From positions 6,510,001-6,574,000 of the forward strand of contig NZ_JAGPYQ010000001.1 of NCBI RefSeq assembly GCF_018070025.1: DNA of 64,000 bases, in the 5' to 3' direction. Position numbers and translations under genes: made by a program. Source of the stretch: Streptomyces liliiviolaceus (GTDB lineage: Bacteria > Actinomycetota > Actinomycetes > Streptomycetales > Streptomycetaceae). Under the pieces are notes generated by a model. It was not told the DNA's origin. It saw only the letters and a list, made by a program, of their open reading frames with translations, and searched no databases. This document shows, one piece after another, positions 18,781 through 46,572 of the stretch (positions are counted from its first letter, which is position 1; every line of letters starts with the position of its first letter).

Positions 18781-20117
18781 CGTCCGCCCCTGCCCTCGCG
18801 GGTGTTCAGATGGGACTGGGACTCGCGGCGGGTGTTCAGTTCGCCGCCGACGGTCCAGTACTTGCGGCCCGCGACGAGAAGTTCCTCCGCCGGGAACTTG
18901 GTGATCACCTCGCACCCGTCGGCGGTGACGACGACCTCTTCCTCGATGCGGGCCGCCGACCAGCCGTCCGCCGCCGGCCAGTACGTCTCCAGCGCGAACA
19001 CCATCCCCTCTTCGAGGACTTCGGGATGGTCGAGCGAGACGAGGCGGCTGAAGATGGGCTTCTCCCAGATGGACAGACCCACTCCGTGCCCGTACTGCAG
19101 GGCGAACGCGGCGGTCTCGTCGGGGAAGCCGAACTCCTCGGCCCGGGGCCAGACTTCGACGATGTCGGCGGTGGTGGCGCCCGGCCGGACCAGCGCGATC
19201 GCCTCGTCCATGTAGGCGCGGCAGCGGATGTACGCGTCGCGCTGCGCGGGTGAGGCGCTGCCGACGGCGAACGTGCGGTAGTAGCAGGTGCGGTAGCCGA
19301 GGTGGCTGTGCAGGATGTCGAAGAAGGCGGGGTCCCCGGGGCGGATCAGCCGGTCGCTGTAGACGTGCGGATGCGGTGAACAGCGTTCCCCGGAGATCGC
19401 GTTGACGCCTTCGACGTACTCGCTGCCCAGGTCGTAGAGGACTTTGGAGACGAGGCCCACGCACTCGTTCTCGCGCACGCCCGGCCGCAGATGGGCGTAC
19501 AGCTCCTCGTAGGCGGCGTCGACCATCGAGCAGGCCTGGGTGAGCAGGGAGATCTCGTCCGGTGTCTTGACCCTGCGGGCCTCCAGGAAGACCTGCTGGC
19601 CGTCGACGACGTCGATGCCCTGCTCCTTGAGGGCGTGCAGGACGGGCATCTCGGCGAGGTCGACCCCCAACGGTTCGTCCGCCAGGCCGTGTTCGCGCAG
19701 TTCGGCGGCCACTTTCGCCGCGACGTCGACGCCGATCCCGGCGTCCGGGTGGAAGGCGCCGCGCAGGGTGGAGATGCCCGCGCGGGCGCCGGTGGGCGGG
19801 CCGTCCTCCTTGCCGTCGCCGTGGTCGAGCCACGGGTTGTACAGCTGGTGGTGGCGGGCGGCGGAGCCGAAGTCCCAGACGACCGGTTCGCCGCCGCGGA
19901 CGAGGAGCGCGAAGCGGATCAGCTTGTCCATCGCCCAGGTGCCGATGTGGGTGGACGACATGTAGCGGATGTTGGCGAAGTCGAAGCTCAGCAGGGCGCC
20001 CAACTCGCTGCGGTTCAGGGCCGTGTGGAGCCGCTGCAACCGTTCCGTGCGGAGCCGGTCGAGGTCGATGCGCTGTTCCCAGTCGACGGCGTTCGGTCCG
20101 TAGGTGCGGATTGCCAT
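18777..20117 (-). CDS. Creatinase-like M24 (pita-bread fold) hydrolase
   Basis: A 446-residue protein of peptidase family M24, with an N-terminal creatinase domain and a C-terminal catalytic domain. Of the five metal ligands of aminopeptidase P/prolidase, the first Asp (FFD), the His (YGHGVGL) and the two Glu (LETYW, IEEEV) remain. The second Asp, normally in SDxTRT, is Cys (GYRTCYYRT). Loss of metal ligands is a feature of creatinase; ectoine hydrolase DoeA is another non-peptidase of this fold, so a small guanidino or amide substrate is likelier than a peptide. ATG 20117 has GAGGGTGG upstream; ATG 20135 is an alternative. Confidence 0.85.
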   Translation of the reverse strand: MAIRTYGPNAVDWEQRIDLDRLRTERLQRLHTALNRSELGALLSFDFANIRYMSSTHIGTWAMDKLIRFALLVRGGEPVVWDFGSAARHHQLYNPWLDHGDGKEDGPPTGARAGISTLRGAFHPDAGIGVDVAAKVAAELREHGLADEPLGVDLAEMPVLHALKEQGIDVVDGQQVFLEARRVKTPDEISLLTQACSMVDAAYEELYAHLRPGVRENECVGLVSKVLYDLGSEYVEGVNAISGERCSPHPHVYSDRLIRPGDPAFFDILHSHLGYRTCYYRTFAVGSASPAQRDAYIRCRAYMDEAIALVRPGATTADIVEVWPRAEEFGFPDETAAFALQYGHGVGLSIWEKPIFSRLVSLDHPEVLEEGMVFALETYWPAADGWSAARIEEEVVVTADGCEVITKFPAEELLVAGRKYWTVGGELNTRRESQSHLNTREGRGGR

Positions 20118-20164
20118 GACGACCACCACCCTCATCCGGAGTGAACGACCGTCCGCGAGAAGTG

Positions 20165-20920
20165 TCAAGGCATACTGAACACGAACCAGACACCCACGGC
20201 CGGTTCGTCGCCGTCGTTGCGGTAGCGGTGCGGGGTCGTCGACTCGAAGCTGACCGCGTCGCCGGGGCGGATCACGTACTCGTCGAAGCCGAGGGTGAGG
20301 ACCAGTTCGCCGGAGGTCAGGTAGCCGTACTCGGTTCCGGCGTGCCGCATCAGACCGCCCGTGCCGGAGGAGGCTCCGCCGGGGCGGTAGGTCACGAGCA
20401 GGAAGTCGACGTCCGCTCCCGGCACCCGGCCGAGGCGCTCCCACACGACACCCGAGTCCAGCTCAAGCACCTCCCGTTCACCGCCGCTGACCAGCGGGCC
20501 GATCCTGCGCCGGGGGTTGGCGGCGAAGGCGGCGAGCGCGTGCAGGACGGTGCCTCCGCCGGGCGGCGCGCCCACCGGGACGGGGAGGGGCGCGGGGACG
20601 GGCGCCGAGGCGGAGGCGAGCGGCGGGGCGGGGGCGGGCGCCGGGGCCGGATCGTCCTCGGCGTCGAAGAGCGACTCCACCGGGATGGCGAGCGCGGTCG
20701 TGATCGCGTACAAGGTGCTCACCGACGGCTGGCTCTTGCCGGTCTCTATCTGCGAGACGAGGCTGGCGGACACCCCGATCTCCCGGGCCAGCGCGCGCAG
20801 GCTCATTCCTCGTGCCGTGCGCGCCCGGCGGATGCGCGCGCCGACCGGCGGCACCACGACAGGGGGCACGGGCGACTCCTCTCCAGGGCGACGGGTCGCG
20901 CGTCGGGCGTTCACCTTCAT
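20165..20920 (-). CDS. XRE-cupin (PuuR-like) transcriptional regulator
   Basis: A 251-residue regulator: an XRE helix-turn-helix at about 30-85 ([19 protein letters not shown]), a long Pro/Ala linker (about 90-125) and a C-terminal cupin (about 175-250, [17 protein letters not shown]) that should sense a small ligand. This architecture typifies controllers of amine and amino-acid catabolism. It lies 47 nt ahead of the M24 gene and 16 nt after the penicillin-acylase-family gene, all on one strand, so it probably autoregulates the block. Confidence 0.9.
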   Translation of the reverse strand: MKVNARRATRRPGEESPVPPVVVPPVGARIRRARTARGMSLRALAREIGVSASLVSQIETGKSQPSVSTLYAITTALAIPVESLFDAEDDPAPAPAPAPPLASASAPVPAPLPVPVGAPPGGGTVLHALAAFAANPRRRIGPLVSGGEREVLELDSGVVWERLGRVPGADVDFLLVTYRPGGASSGTGGLMRHAGTEYGYLTSGELVLTLGFDEYVIRPGDAVSFESTTPHRYRNDGDEPAVGVWFVFSMP

Positions 20921-20936
20921 TGAACAGTACGCGCCC

Positions 20937-23006
20937 TCAGTCGTCGTCGGGTTCCTCGACGAGCTGGGCGAAGTCGGTGATGACGGGGGCTAGTTCGCCG
21001 TGCAGCCAGAGAGGGAGCTGGTCCCGGTGATGGGTGTCGCCCGGTGTGCCGTGGGCGCCCAGGGGGACGACCCAGAGACTGTTGTCGCGGTCGGCGAGAT
21101 CCCATACGTACCGGGCGGAGGGGCCCCGGGAGCTGAGGTCGGTGACGCCGGGGGTGCTCGACGTGGCCAGTACGCAGTCGTGGTCGCCGCCGAGGCCGGG
21201 CCAGGGCTCGCCCTCGGGGGCCGGGAGGAGGCGGACGGGCGCGAACCGGTGCAGTTCACCCCAGGTGACGGCCTCCGCGCCGGCGACCTCCTCCAGCGCG
21301 GCCCGTACGACCGCCGGCCGGTCCAGTCCCGGGAGCAGTGCGGTGGCCAGCAGGTTCTCCAGCGCGAAGGCGACCTTCCCGGTGAGGTGCAGCCAGGGCT
21401 CGAACACCACGGGGTACGCCGACCGCAGCGCTCCGAGTCCGGCCAGTTCCGGGGTGTCGGCGATCCGGCGTACGACGGCGGAGCGCAGCCGGGCGTAGTC
21501 CGCGGCGGCGAAGCCGTCGGCGTCCATGTGCCGGTCCCAGGACAGCAGCCGTCCCCTCAGCCGCGCCGCCTCGGGTCCGAGTCCGTCGAGCCGCTCGACG
21601 AGTCCCAACAGGGGTGCGGCCGCCGCGAGATGGGTGTCCATGTGGATGGCGGCCATGCCCCGGGGTGTCCACTCCCGTGACCTCCGCAGCAGGGCGGCGA
21701 TGCGGTCGGCGCGGTACGGCGGGGCGAACTCCGCGCCGAGCGGGGCGGCGAGGCCCCGTTCGTTCGCCATCACCGCGATGCCGTCGACCTCGGCGCGCGG
21801 GGTGTCGTGGCGGCCCTGCCAGTCGTGGCCGGTCCGCCAGGCGGGCACGATCCGCAGCCGGTTGTCCCGGTGGCGGGTGGGCACGTATCCGGCGACGCGG
21901 TGCAGCAGACCGCCGGAGGTGTCCGCCGCGTGGACGACATTCACCGGTTCGATCCAGCGGTCGAGGGCCCGGTCCAGGTCCGCGACCGTGCGGGAGCGCA
22001 GGAGGGCCGGGAGCACGTCGAAGCCCAGTTCCTCGGTGACGCGGGGCGGGTAGCGGAGGCTGATGCCTCCGAGGGGCCCGTCGGCCTCGGGGTCGTCCAG
22101 GACGACCGGGCCACGTTCCGTCTCGATCACGTCGATCTGGACCGGGTCGCCTCCCGCGACCTGGACGGTCTCGCGGTGGTGGGTGGCTGGCCGCCAGCCC
22201 GAGGGGCCCAGCGCCTCGATGCCGCCGTCCGCGCCGTCGTCCGTCCGGCGCAGCCGCTCCCGGTAGAGGTCGTGGTAGTCGGACATGGCGTTGGTGATGG
22301 CCCAGGCGACGGTCCCGGTGTGGCCGAAGTGGGCGATGCCGGGAACGCCGGGGACGGCGAACCCCACGACGTCGTACTCCGGGCACGAGAGGTGGATCTG
22401 CTGGTAGAAGCCGGGGTTCTGGATGAAGCGGTGCGGGTCCCCCGCGATCAGCGGGAACCCGGAGGCGGTGCGGTCGCCCGAGACCGTCCAGCCGTTGGAG
22501 CCCGCGGTACCGGGGTCGTCCGTGGCGAACAACTCCATCGCCTCGTCGCCGAGTTGGCGGGCCACTTCCTCGCGCCACAGCTTGGTCGGGAATCCCGCGA
22601 AGAGGATGTGGTGGGTGAGCCACACCGCGAGAGGTGTCCAGTTGTTCCAGGGTTCCGGGGTGAGTCCCGTGGCCGTGAATTCGGGTGCGCTCGCAGCCGC
22701 GCGTGTCAGTCCGGCATTCACTCCCTCGACGTAGGCGCGCACCCAGGCTGCCGTCTCCTCCTCCAGCGCGTCGAAGCAGCGCCGGGCCGTGTCGTCGAGC
22801 CGGGCCCGGCGGGCGAAGCGGTCCCAGGGGACGGCACCCTCGCCGAGGAAGGAGGCGGTGGTGCCCTGGGAGCGGTGGCGTTCCAGCTCCAACTGCCAGG
22901 CGCGGTCGCGTGCCGCGTTCCGCCCCTGGGCGAAGGCCAGCCGCAGCGGATCGGCGGCCCGGAGATGCGGGATGCCCCACGCGTCCCGGTACGTACTGCC
23001 GGCCAT
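20937..23006 (-). CDS. Penicillin acylase family Ntn hydrolase
   Basis: A 689-residue self-processing amidase of the penicillin G acylase/PvdQ superfamily. The alpha part begins [15 protein letters not shown]. The autocatalytic site is G169-S170-N-G-W, where Ser170 becomes the N-terminal nucleophile of the beta chain, followed by [12 protein letters not shown]. No signal peptide is present, unlike secreted penicillin acylases and PvdQ, so it should act in the cytosol. GAGGGGGACC precedes the ATG. It starts 102 nt from an iron box shared with the divergent isochorismatase-fold gene and runs into the catabolic operon. Possible roles are deacylating or trimming a siderophore intermediate, or opening the amide bond of the operon's substrate. 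Confidence 0.88.
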   Translation of the reverse strand: MAGSTYRDAWGIPHLRAADPLRLAFAQGRNAARDRAWQLELERHRSQGTTASFLGEGAVPWDRFARRARLDDTARRCFDALEEETAAWVRAYVEGVNAGLTRAAASAPEFTATGLTPEPWNNWTPLAVWLTHHILFAGFPTKLWREEVARQLGDEAMELFATDDPGTAGSNGWTVSGDRTASGFPLIAGDPHRFIQNPGFYQQIHLSCPEYDVVGFAVPGVPGIAHFGHTGTVAWAITNAMSDYHDLYRERLRRTDDGADGGIEALGPSGWRPATHHRETVQVAGGDPVQIDVIETERGPVVLDDPEADGPLGGISLRYPPRVTEELGFDVLPALLRSRTVADLDRALDRWIEPVNVVHAADTSGGLLHRVAGYVPTRHRDNRLRIVPAWRTGHDWQGRHDTPRAEVDGIAVMANERGLAAPLGAEFAPPYRADRIAALLRRSREWTPRGMAAIHMDTHLAAAAPLLGLVERLDGLGPEAARLRGRLLSWDRHMDADGFAAADYARLRSAVVRRIADTPELAGLGALRSAYPVVFEPWLHLTGKVAFALENLLATALLPGLDRPAVVRAALEEVAGAEAVTWGELHRFAPVRLLPAPEGEPWPGLGGDHDCVLATSSTPGVTDLSSRGPSARYVWDLADRDNSLWVVPLGAHGTPGDTHHRDQLPLWLHGELAPVITDFAQLVEEPDDD

Positions 23007-23107
23007 GGTCCGGTCCCCCTCGCACTCGAAGTTCCTGCTCGAATTTCCTGGTCGAATTTCCTGGTCCCGGGCTCAATCGGAGGCCTGACACTCCACCCCT
23101 CATCAAG

Positions 23108-23126
23108 TTAGCTTAGGCTAAGCTAA
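23108..23126. promoter_or_regulatory. Iron box (DmdR/IdeR type), near-perfect
   Basis: TTAGCTTAGGCTAAGCTAA is a perfect 9-1-9 palindrome and matches 17 of 19 positions of the actinobacterial iron-box consensus TTAGGTTAGGCTAACCTAA. It lies 50 nt upstream of the isochorismatase-fold gene and 102 nt upstream of the penicillin-acylase-family gene, so iron could repress either or both. Confidence 0.88.
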
Positions 23127-23176
23127 CTTTCTCTGAGAGGGCTCGGGTGTCCACGCCACCAGGGAGGAGTCCGCCC

Positions 23177-23836
23177 ATGGCCTTGCCCGTCATCAACTCC
23201 TATGCCATGCCCGATCGTTCAGCGGTTCCCGCGTCCGGTCCGGCCTGGACGATCGATCCGGCGCGGGCCGCGCTGCTCGTCCACGACATGCAGAACCACT
23301 TCGTCCAGGCGTTCCCGCCGGACTGCTCACCCGTCGTGGAACTGATCGACAACATCGCCACCCTGCGCGAACTGGCGGGCACCCTCGGCATGCCGATCGT
23401 CTTCAGCGCCGAACCGGCCGAGCAGCGTCCCGGCCAGCGCGGTCTGATGCGCGACATCTGGGGCCCCGGCATCGGCCCGGAGCCCGACGGGGACGCGGCG
23501 GTCGTGGCGTCGCTCAGGCCCCGGGCGGGCGAACACCTGATGGTCAACGTCCGCCACAACGCGTTCCTGCGCAGCCATCTCGGCAGGTTGCTGCGGTCCG
23601 AGGGACGCGATCAGCTGATCCTCTGCGGCGTACGGGCGCATCTTGGCATCCTGCTCACGGCCGCGGACGCCTTCATGCACGACATCCAGCCGTTCGTGGT
23701 GGCCGACGCCGTGGCCGACTACTCCGCCGAGGACCACTCCATGGCCCTGCGATGGATCGCGCGGACCGGCGTCGTCTGCACGACGAACCAGCTGATCCGT
23801 CACCTGCTGCACGGCAAGGCGGCACAGAGCATGTGA
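23177..23836 (+). CDS. Isochorismatase-fold hydrolase
   Basis: A 219-residue protein of the isochorismatase family, closest in pattern to EntB/DhbB/PhzD (LLVHDMQNHF with Asp37; GVRAHLGILLTAADAFM, HDIQPFVVADAVADYS). It lacks the aryl-carrier domain of EntB. The catalytic Lys of the PhzD-like motif (K-W-R-Y-S-A-F) is Asn124 here (N-V-R-H-N-A-F), so isochorismate hydrolysis is uncertain. No entA/C/E-like genes are present. AGGGAGGAGT fixes the start at ATG 23177. A strong iron box lies upstream, so it belongs to the iron regulon. Confidence 0.85.
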   Translation: MALPVINSYAMPDRSAVPASGPAWTIDPARAALLVHDMQNHFVQAFPPDCSPVVELIDNIATLRELAGTLGMPIVFSAEPAEQRPGQRGLMRDIWGPGIGPEPDGDAAVVASLRPRAGEHLMVNVRHNAFLRSHLGRLLRSEGRDQLILCGVRAHLGILLTAADAFMHDIQPFVVADAVADYSAEDHSMALRWIARTGVVCTTNQLIRHLLHGKAAQSM

Positions 23837-23919
23837 CGGACGCCCGAAGTGACGGACGCCCGGAGGGACAGGCCCCGAAATGACGGACCGTCACCCGCGC
23901 GTCCGCCGCGGCGAGTGGC

Positions 23920-24150
23920 TCACGCGCAAGGGCGTCCCGGATACTCGTCGCTCTCCGGTACGCCCGCCGCACGCATCCTGCGCACGACCTCGCCCCGCAC
24001 CGGCCCGTCGTCGATGTCCACCGGACCGTTGGTGTCCCGGTCGAAGACGAGGACGTCCCCCGCGGTGTCCCAGAGCACCCACCTGCGCGGGTACGCGGGC
24101 GCCTGCCACAGATGGGCGTACGTCTCCACGCTGTCGATGCGCGTCCTCAC
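23920..24150 (-). CDS. Small protein of unknown function coupled to the amidohydrolase
   Basis: A 76-residue frame starting with GTG that overlaps the amidohydrolase stop as GTGA, the coupling style used throughout this window. The composition is protein-like, with W and Y residues in patches (TYAHLWQAPAYPRRWVLWD) and an acidic second half. There is no membrane segment and no recognised domain. It would be the last gene of the NRPS-mbtH-amidohydrolase transcript. Confidence 0.6.
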   Translation of the reverse strand: MRTRIDSVETYAHLWQAPAYPRRWVLWDTAGDVLVFDRDTNGPVDIDDGPVRGEVVRRMRAAGVPESDEYPGRPCA

Positions 24151-25721
24151 AGTGCGCCTCCCTCGGTCTCGCGGCCGTCGACGAACGTCGCGACCACGTC
24201 GATGTCACCGATGCGCGAGACGTCGACGCCCGTGGGGTCGTCGCCCAGGACGACCAGGTCCGCGCTCCTGCCCGGTGTGAGGCTGCCCGCGCGGTCCTCC
24301 CAGTGGCAGGCGAAGGCGCCGGCCACGGTGTAGGCGCGCAGTGCCTCGTCGACGGTGATGCCCTCGTCCGGGCCGATGACCTGCCCCGACGTGGAGGCCC
24401 GCTCGACCATGAACTGGATCGCCCTGAGCGGCGATCCATCCGCGACGGGCCGGTCCGAACTGCCGACCAGCGTGATGCCGTGGTCGAGGAAACCCCGTCC
24501 ACGGTACAGCCAGGGTGCCCGCTCCTTCCCCATGACGGCCGCGTAGTCGTCGCCGAAGTACCGCAGGAAGTTCGGCTGGACCACGGCGGTCACACCCAGC
24601 CCCGCGAGGCGCTCCAGCTGGTCCGGCCGGATGAGGCCCGCGTGCTCGATGCGGTGCCGGGCGCCGGGCCTCGGGCGCAGGCGCTGCGCCCGCTCCAGCG
24701 CGTCGAGGGCCACGTCGGCCGCCCGGTCGCCGATGGCGTGGACGGCCAGCTGCCAGCCCGCGAGATGTCCGTCGACGATCGTGTCGGCGAGCGACTCGGC
24801 GTCCTCCTGCAACTGGCCCGTGTGGTCGAGTCCTTCGTAGGGGCGGCTGAGGGCGGCGGTACGGGCCATCATGCCGCCGTCGGTGTAGATCTTCAGCGCG
24901 CCGACGGAGAGCCGGTCGCCGCCGAAGCCCGTGCGCAGACCGAGGTCGAGGGCGCGGGGAATGCCGTCGTCGTGGTGCGCGTCGACGGGCCGCAGCCGGT
25001 CCGCGGACACCATGAGCTGGACGCGCAGGGGCAGTTTGCCCTGCTCCGAGGCCAGTTGGTACGCGCCCAGCTCGACGGGGCTGTGCCCGAACAGGGCGCC
25101 CCCGATGCCCGCCTCGGCGCAGCCGGTGATGCCTTCGGCCAGGCAGCCGCGCGCCGCGACTCCGATGGCGTCGGCCAACTCCTGCTGGGAGTACGGCAGT
25201 CGCAGGGCCCGCGCGGCCCCCATGGCTCCCTCGGCGAGAAAGCCGTCCCCGTCGGCGAGTTCGGCGGGCAGCAGGTCAAGGACGGCGGTGTTGACCATGC
25301 AGCCGTGGCCGGAGACGTGCATCAGGAACACCTTGCGCCCGGCGCTGACCGTGTCGAGTTCGGCGGCGGTCAGATGGCGGCCGAGACCCCGCTGGTCGTA
25401 CCCCGCGAGGTCGGTCCAGCCCCCTTCAGGTGTGCGTGCCACCGCCTCCGCCACCGCGGCCAGTACGTCCTCGACCGACCGGCACGGTGCGATGCTCGGC
25501 GTGCCGGCCTTGAAGCCGGTCCAGGCCAGATGGACATGGCTGTCGATGAATCCGGGCAGCACGGTGGCGCCCTGGAGGTCGACCTCCCTGCGGGCGGGCA
25601 GGGCGGCCACCTCCTCGTCCAGGCCCACGATCCGGCCCTGCCAGATGCCCAGTTCGCGGGCGACGGGACGGTCCGGGTCCATGGTGAGGATGCGGGCGTT
25701 GGTGAGTCGTGTGGAGAGCAT
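24147..25721 (-). CDS. YtcJ-like amidohydrolase in the siderophore operon
   Basis: A 524-residue amidohydrolase-3 (YtcJ/N-acyl-amino-acid amidohydrolase-like) protein. The metal motif FIDSHVHL is near residue 60, followed by ALKIYTDGG (the carboxylysine region of the family), VHAIGDRA, RIEHAGLI and GSSDRPV with the catalytic Asp. Genes of this family often act on N-acylated or formylated substrates, but none is proven here. It begins 9 nt after the mbtH stop, so it is co-transcribed with the NRPS. The ribosome site is not obvious, which suggests coupling. Confidence 0.85.
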   Translation of the reverse strand: MLSTRLTNARILTMDPDRPVARELGIWQGRIVGLDEEVAALPARREVDLQGATVLPGFIDSHVHLAWTGFKAGTPSIAPCRSVEDVLAAVAEAVARTPEGGWTDLAGYDQRGLGRHLTAAELDTVSAGRKVFLMHVSGHGCMVNTAVLDLLPAELADGDGFLAEGAMGAARALRLPYSQQELADAIGVAARGCLAEGITGCAEAGIGGALFGHSPVELGAYQLASEQGKLPLRVQLMVSADRLRPVDAHHDDGIPRALDLGLRTGFGGDRLSVGALKIYTDGGMMARTAALSRPYEGLDHTGQLQEDAESLADTIVDGHLAGWQLAVHAIGDRAADVALDALERAQRLRPRPGARHRIEHAGLIRPDQLERLAGLGVTAVVQPNFLRYFGDDYAAVMGKERAPWLYRGRGFLDHGITLVGSSDRPVADGSPLRAIQFMVERASTSGQVIGPDEGITVDEALRAYTVAGAFACHWEDRAGSLTPGRSADLVVLGDDPTGVDVSRIGDIDVVATFVDGRETEGGAL

Positions 25722-25730
25722 CGGCGCGGC

Positions 25731-25955
25731 TCAGCCGGCCTGGTCCGCCGCCGTCCGCTCCACCAGGCTCTTGGGCCGCATGTCCGTCCAGTTCACCTCG
25801 ATGTGGTCCAGGCACTCCTGGCGGGGAGCGGGGCCGTGCGCGACGGTCCAGCCGGCCGGCACGTCCACGAAGTCGGGCCACAGGCTGTACTGGCCCTCGT
25901 CGTTGACGAGCACGGAGTAGGTGCCTTCGGGGTTCTCGAACGGGTTGGTGCTCAT
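25731..25955 (-). CDS. MbtH-like NRPS accessory protein
   Basis: A 74-residue MbtH family protein with the full signature: [10 protein letters not shown], the PAGW turn, [17 protein letters not shown]. These proteins bind adenylation domains and are needed for their folding or activity. It lies 60 nt downstream of the NRPS on the same strand, with GGAGGACCCC before its ATG, so it is the cognate partner of the five adenylation domains. Confidence 0.97.
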   Translation of the reverse strand: MSTNPFENPEGTYSVLVNDEGQYSLWPDFVDVPAGWTVAHGPAPRQECLDHIEVNWTDMRPKSLVERTAADQAG

Positions 25956-26015
25956 GGGGTCCTCCGACTCGCTTGGTTTCGCTGGGGGTTGATGGGGGGG
26001 GTGGCAGGGATGGGA

Positions 26016-45437
<19,422 letters not shown>

Positions 45438-45439
45438 AC

Positions 45440-45458
45440 TAAGGTAAGGATTACCTAA
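45440..45458. promoter_or_regulatory. Iron box at the NRPS start
   Basis: TAAGGTAAGGATTACCTAA matches 15 of 19 consensus positions and ends 2 nt before the NRPS ATG at 45437. It would block transcription of the NRPS operon when iron is plentiful. If the NRPS starts at GTG 45485 instead, the box lies inside the first codons. Confidence 0.8.
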
Positions 45459-45502
45459 CCAAAAGGCCCAGTCTCGGCGGACCACGTGATCCCCACTACG
45501 AT

Positions 45503-45521
45503 TAAGGCCTGCCTAACCTAA
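45503..45521. promoter_or_regulatory. Second iron box in the NRPS/importer intergenic region
   Basis: TAAGGCCTGCCTAACCTAA has about 14 of 19 consensus matches and lies 26 nt upstream of the first FecCD permease gene. Together with the box at 45440 it gives divergent iron control of synthetase and importer. Confidence 0.7.
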
Positions 45522-45547
45522 GGGAGCTGGCCGTTGGAGACCGCAAG

Positions 45548-46570
45548 GTGACGGGCAAGAGAGTGCGCCCTGTCCTTCTCGTGACACTGCTGGGTACCGT
45601 CCTGGCCGTCCTGTGTCTGCTGTCACTGGCGCTCGGCGCGGCCAACATCCCGCCGGACCAGGTGATCTCGGCTCTGTTCGGCGACGCGCCGAGCCGGTTC
45701 GTGGACAACGTCGTCTGGTCGGCGCGCATCCCGCGCACCGCGCTCGGCCTCACCGCGGGCGCGGCCCTCGGGCTGGCCGGGGCACTGATGCAGGCCCTGA
45801 CCCGCAATCCGCTCGCCGACCCCGGAGTACTGGGGGTCAGCGCGGGCGCCGCCTTCGCCATCGTGCTCGCCGTCGGCGTGCTCGGTATCAACTCCCTGTA
45901 CGGATATGTGTGGTTCGCGTTCGGCGGGGCGCTGATCGCCACGGTGGCCGTCTATCTCCTGGGCGGCCTCGGGCGGTCCGGGATGACCCCGGTGAAGCTG
46001 GCGCTCGCGGGCATCGCCGTCACCTCGATGCTGTGGTCGTTCACCCAGGCCATCGTGCTCACGGACGTGGACGCGCTCAACAAGTACCGCTTCTGGTCGG
46101 CCGGTTCACTCGCGGAGGCGGACAACGGCATGGTGTGGCGGGTCCTGCCCTTCCTCGCCCTCGGCGCGTTTCTGGCGCTGGCCTGCGCCCCGGCCCTCAA
46201 CAGCCTGGCCCTCGGCGACGACGTGGCGGCCTCCCTCGGCCGGCGCCTCGGCCTGGTCCGGCTGGCGGGCGTCGCGGCGATCACCCTGCTGACGGGGGCC
46301 GCGGTCGCCGTCATCGGCCCCGTCGTCTTCCTCGGCCTGGTGGTCCCCCATGTGGCCCGCGTGCTCGCCCAGTCGGCGGGCATCGGCCCCGACCAGCGCT
46401 GGCTGCTGCCCCTGTCGGCGGTCCTCGCCCCCATCCTGCTGCTCGCCGCGGACATCCTCGGACGCCTCGTGGCACGGCCCACCGAGATCCAGGCGGGGGT
46501 GCTGGTCGCCTTCATCGGCGGTCCGTTCTTCATCGCCATGGTCCGTCGGCGCAATCTCGCGGAGGTGTGA
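45548..46570 (+). CDS. FecCD-type siderophore ABC permease 1
   Basis: A 340-residue inner-membrane permease of the FecCD/BtuC family with about ten helices, half of an Fe3+-siderophore importer. Hallmarks are RIPRTALGLTAGAALGLAGALMQALTRNPLADPGVLG and the C-terminal GPVVFLGLVVPHVAR coupling helix. GTG 45548 has TTGGAGACC upstream. Its TGA lies directly before the second permease start. Confidence 0.94.
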   Translation: MTGKRVRPVLLVTLLGTVLAVLCLLSLALGAANIPPDQVISALFGDAPSRFVDNVVWSARIPRTALGLTAGAALGLAGALMQALTRNPLADPGVLGVSAGAAFAIVLAVGVLGINSLYGYVWFAFGGALIATVAVYLLGGLGRSGMTPVKLALAGIAVTSMLWSFTQAIVLTDVDALNKYRFWSAGSLAEADNGMVWRVLPFLALGAFLALACAPALNSLALGDDVAASLGRRLGLVRLAGVAAITLLTGAAVAVIGPVVFLGLVVPHVARVLAQSAGIGPDQRWLLPLSAVLAPILLLAADILGRLVARPTEIQAGVLVAFIGGPFFIAMVRRRNLAEV

Positions 46571-46572
46571 CC

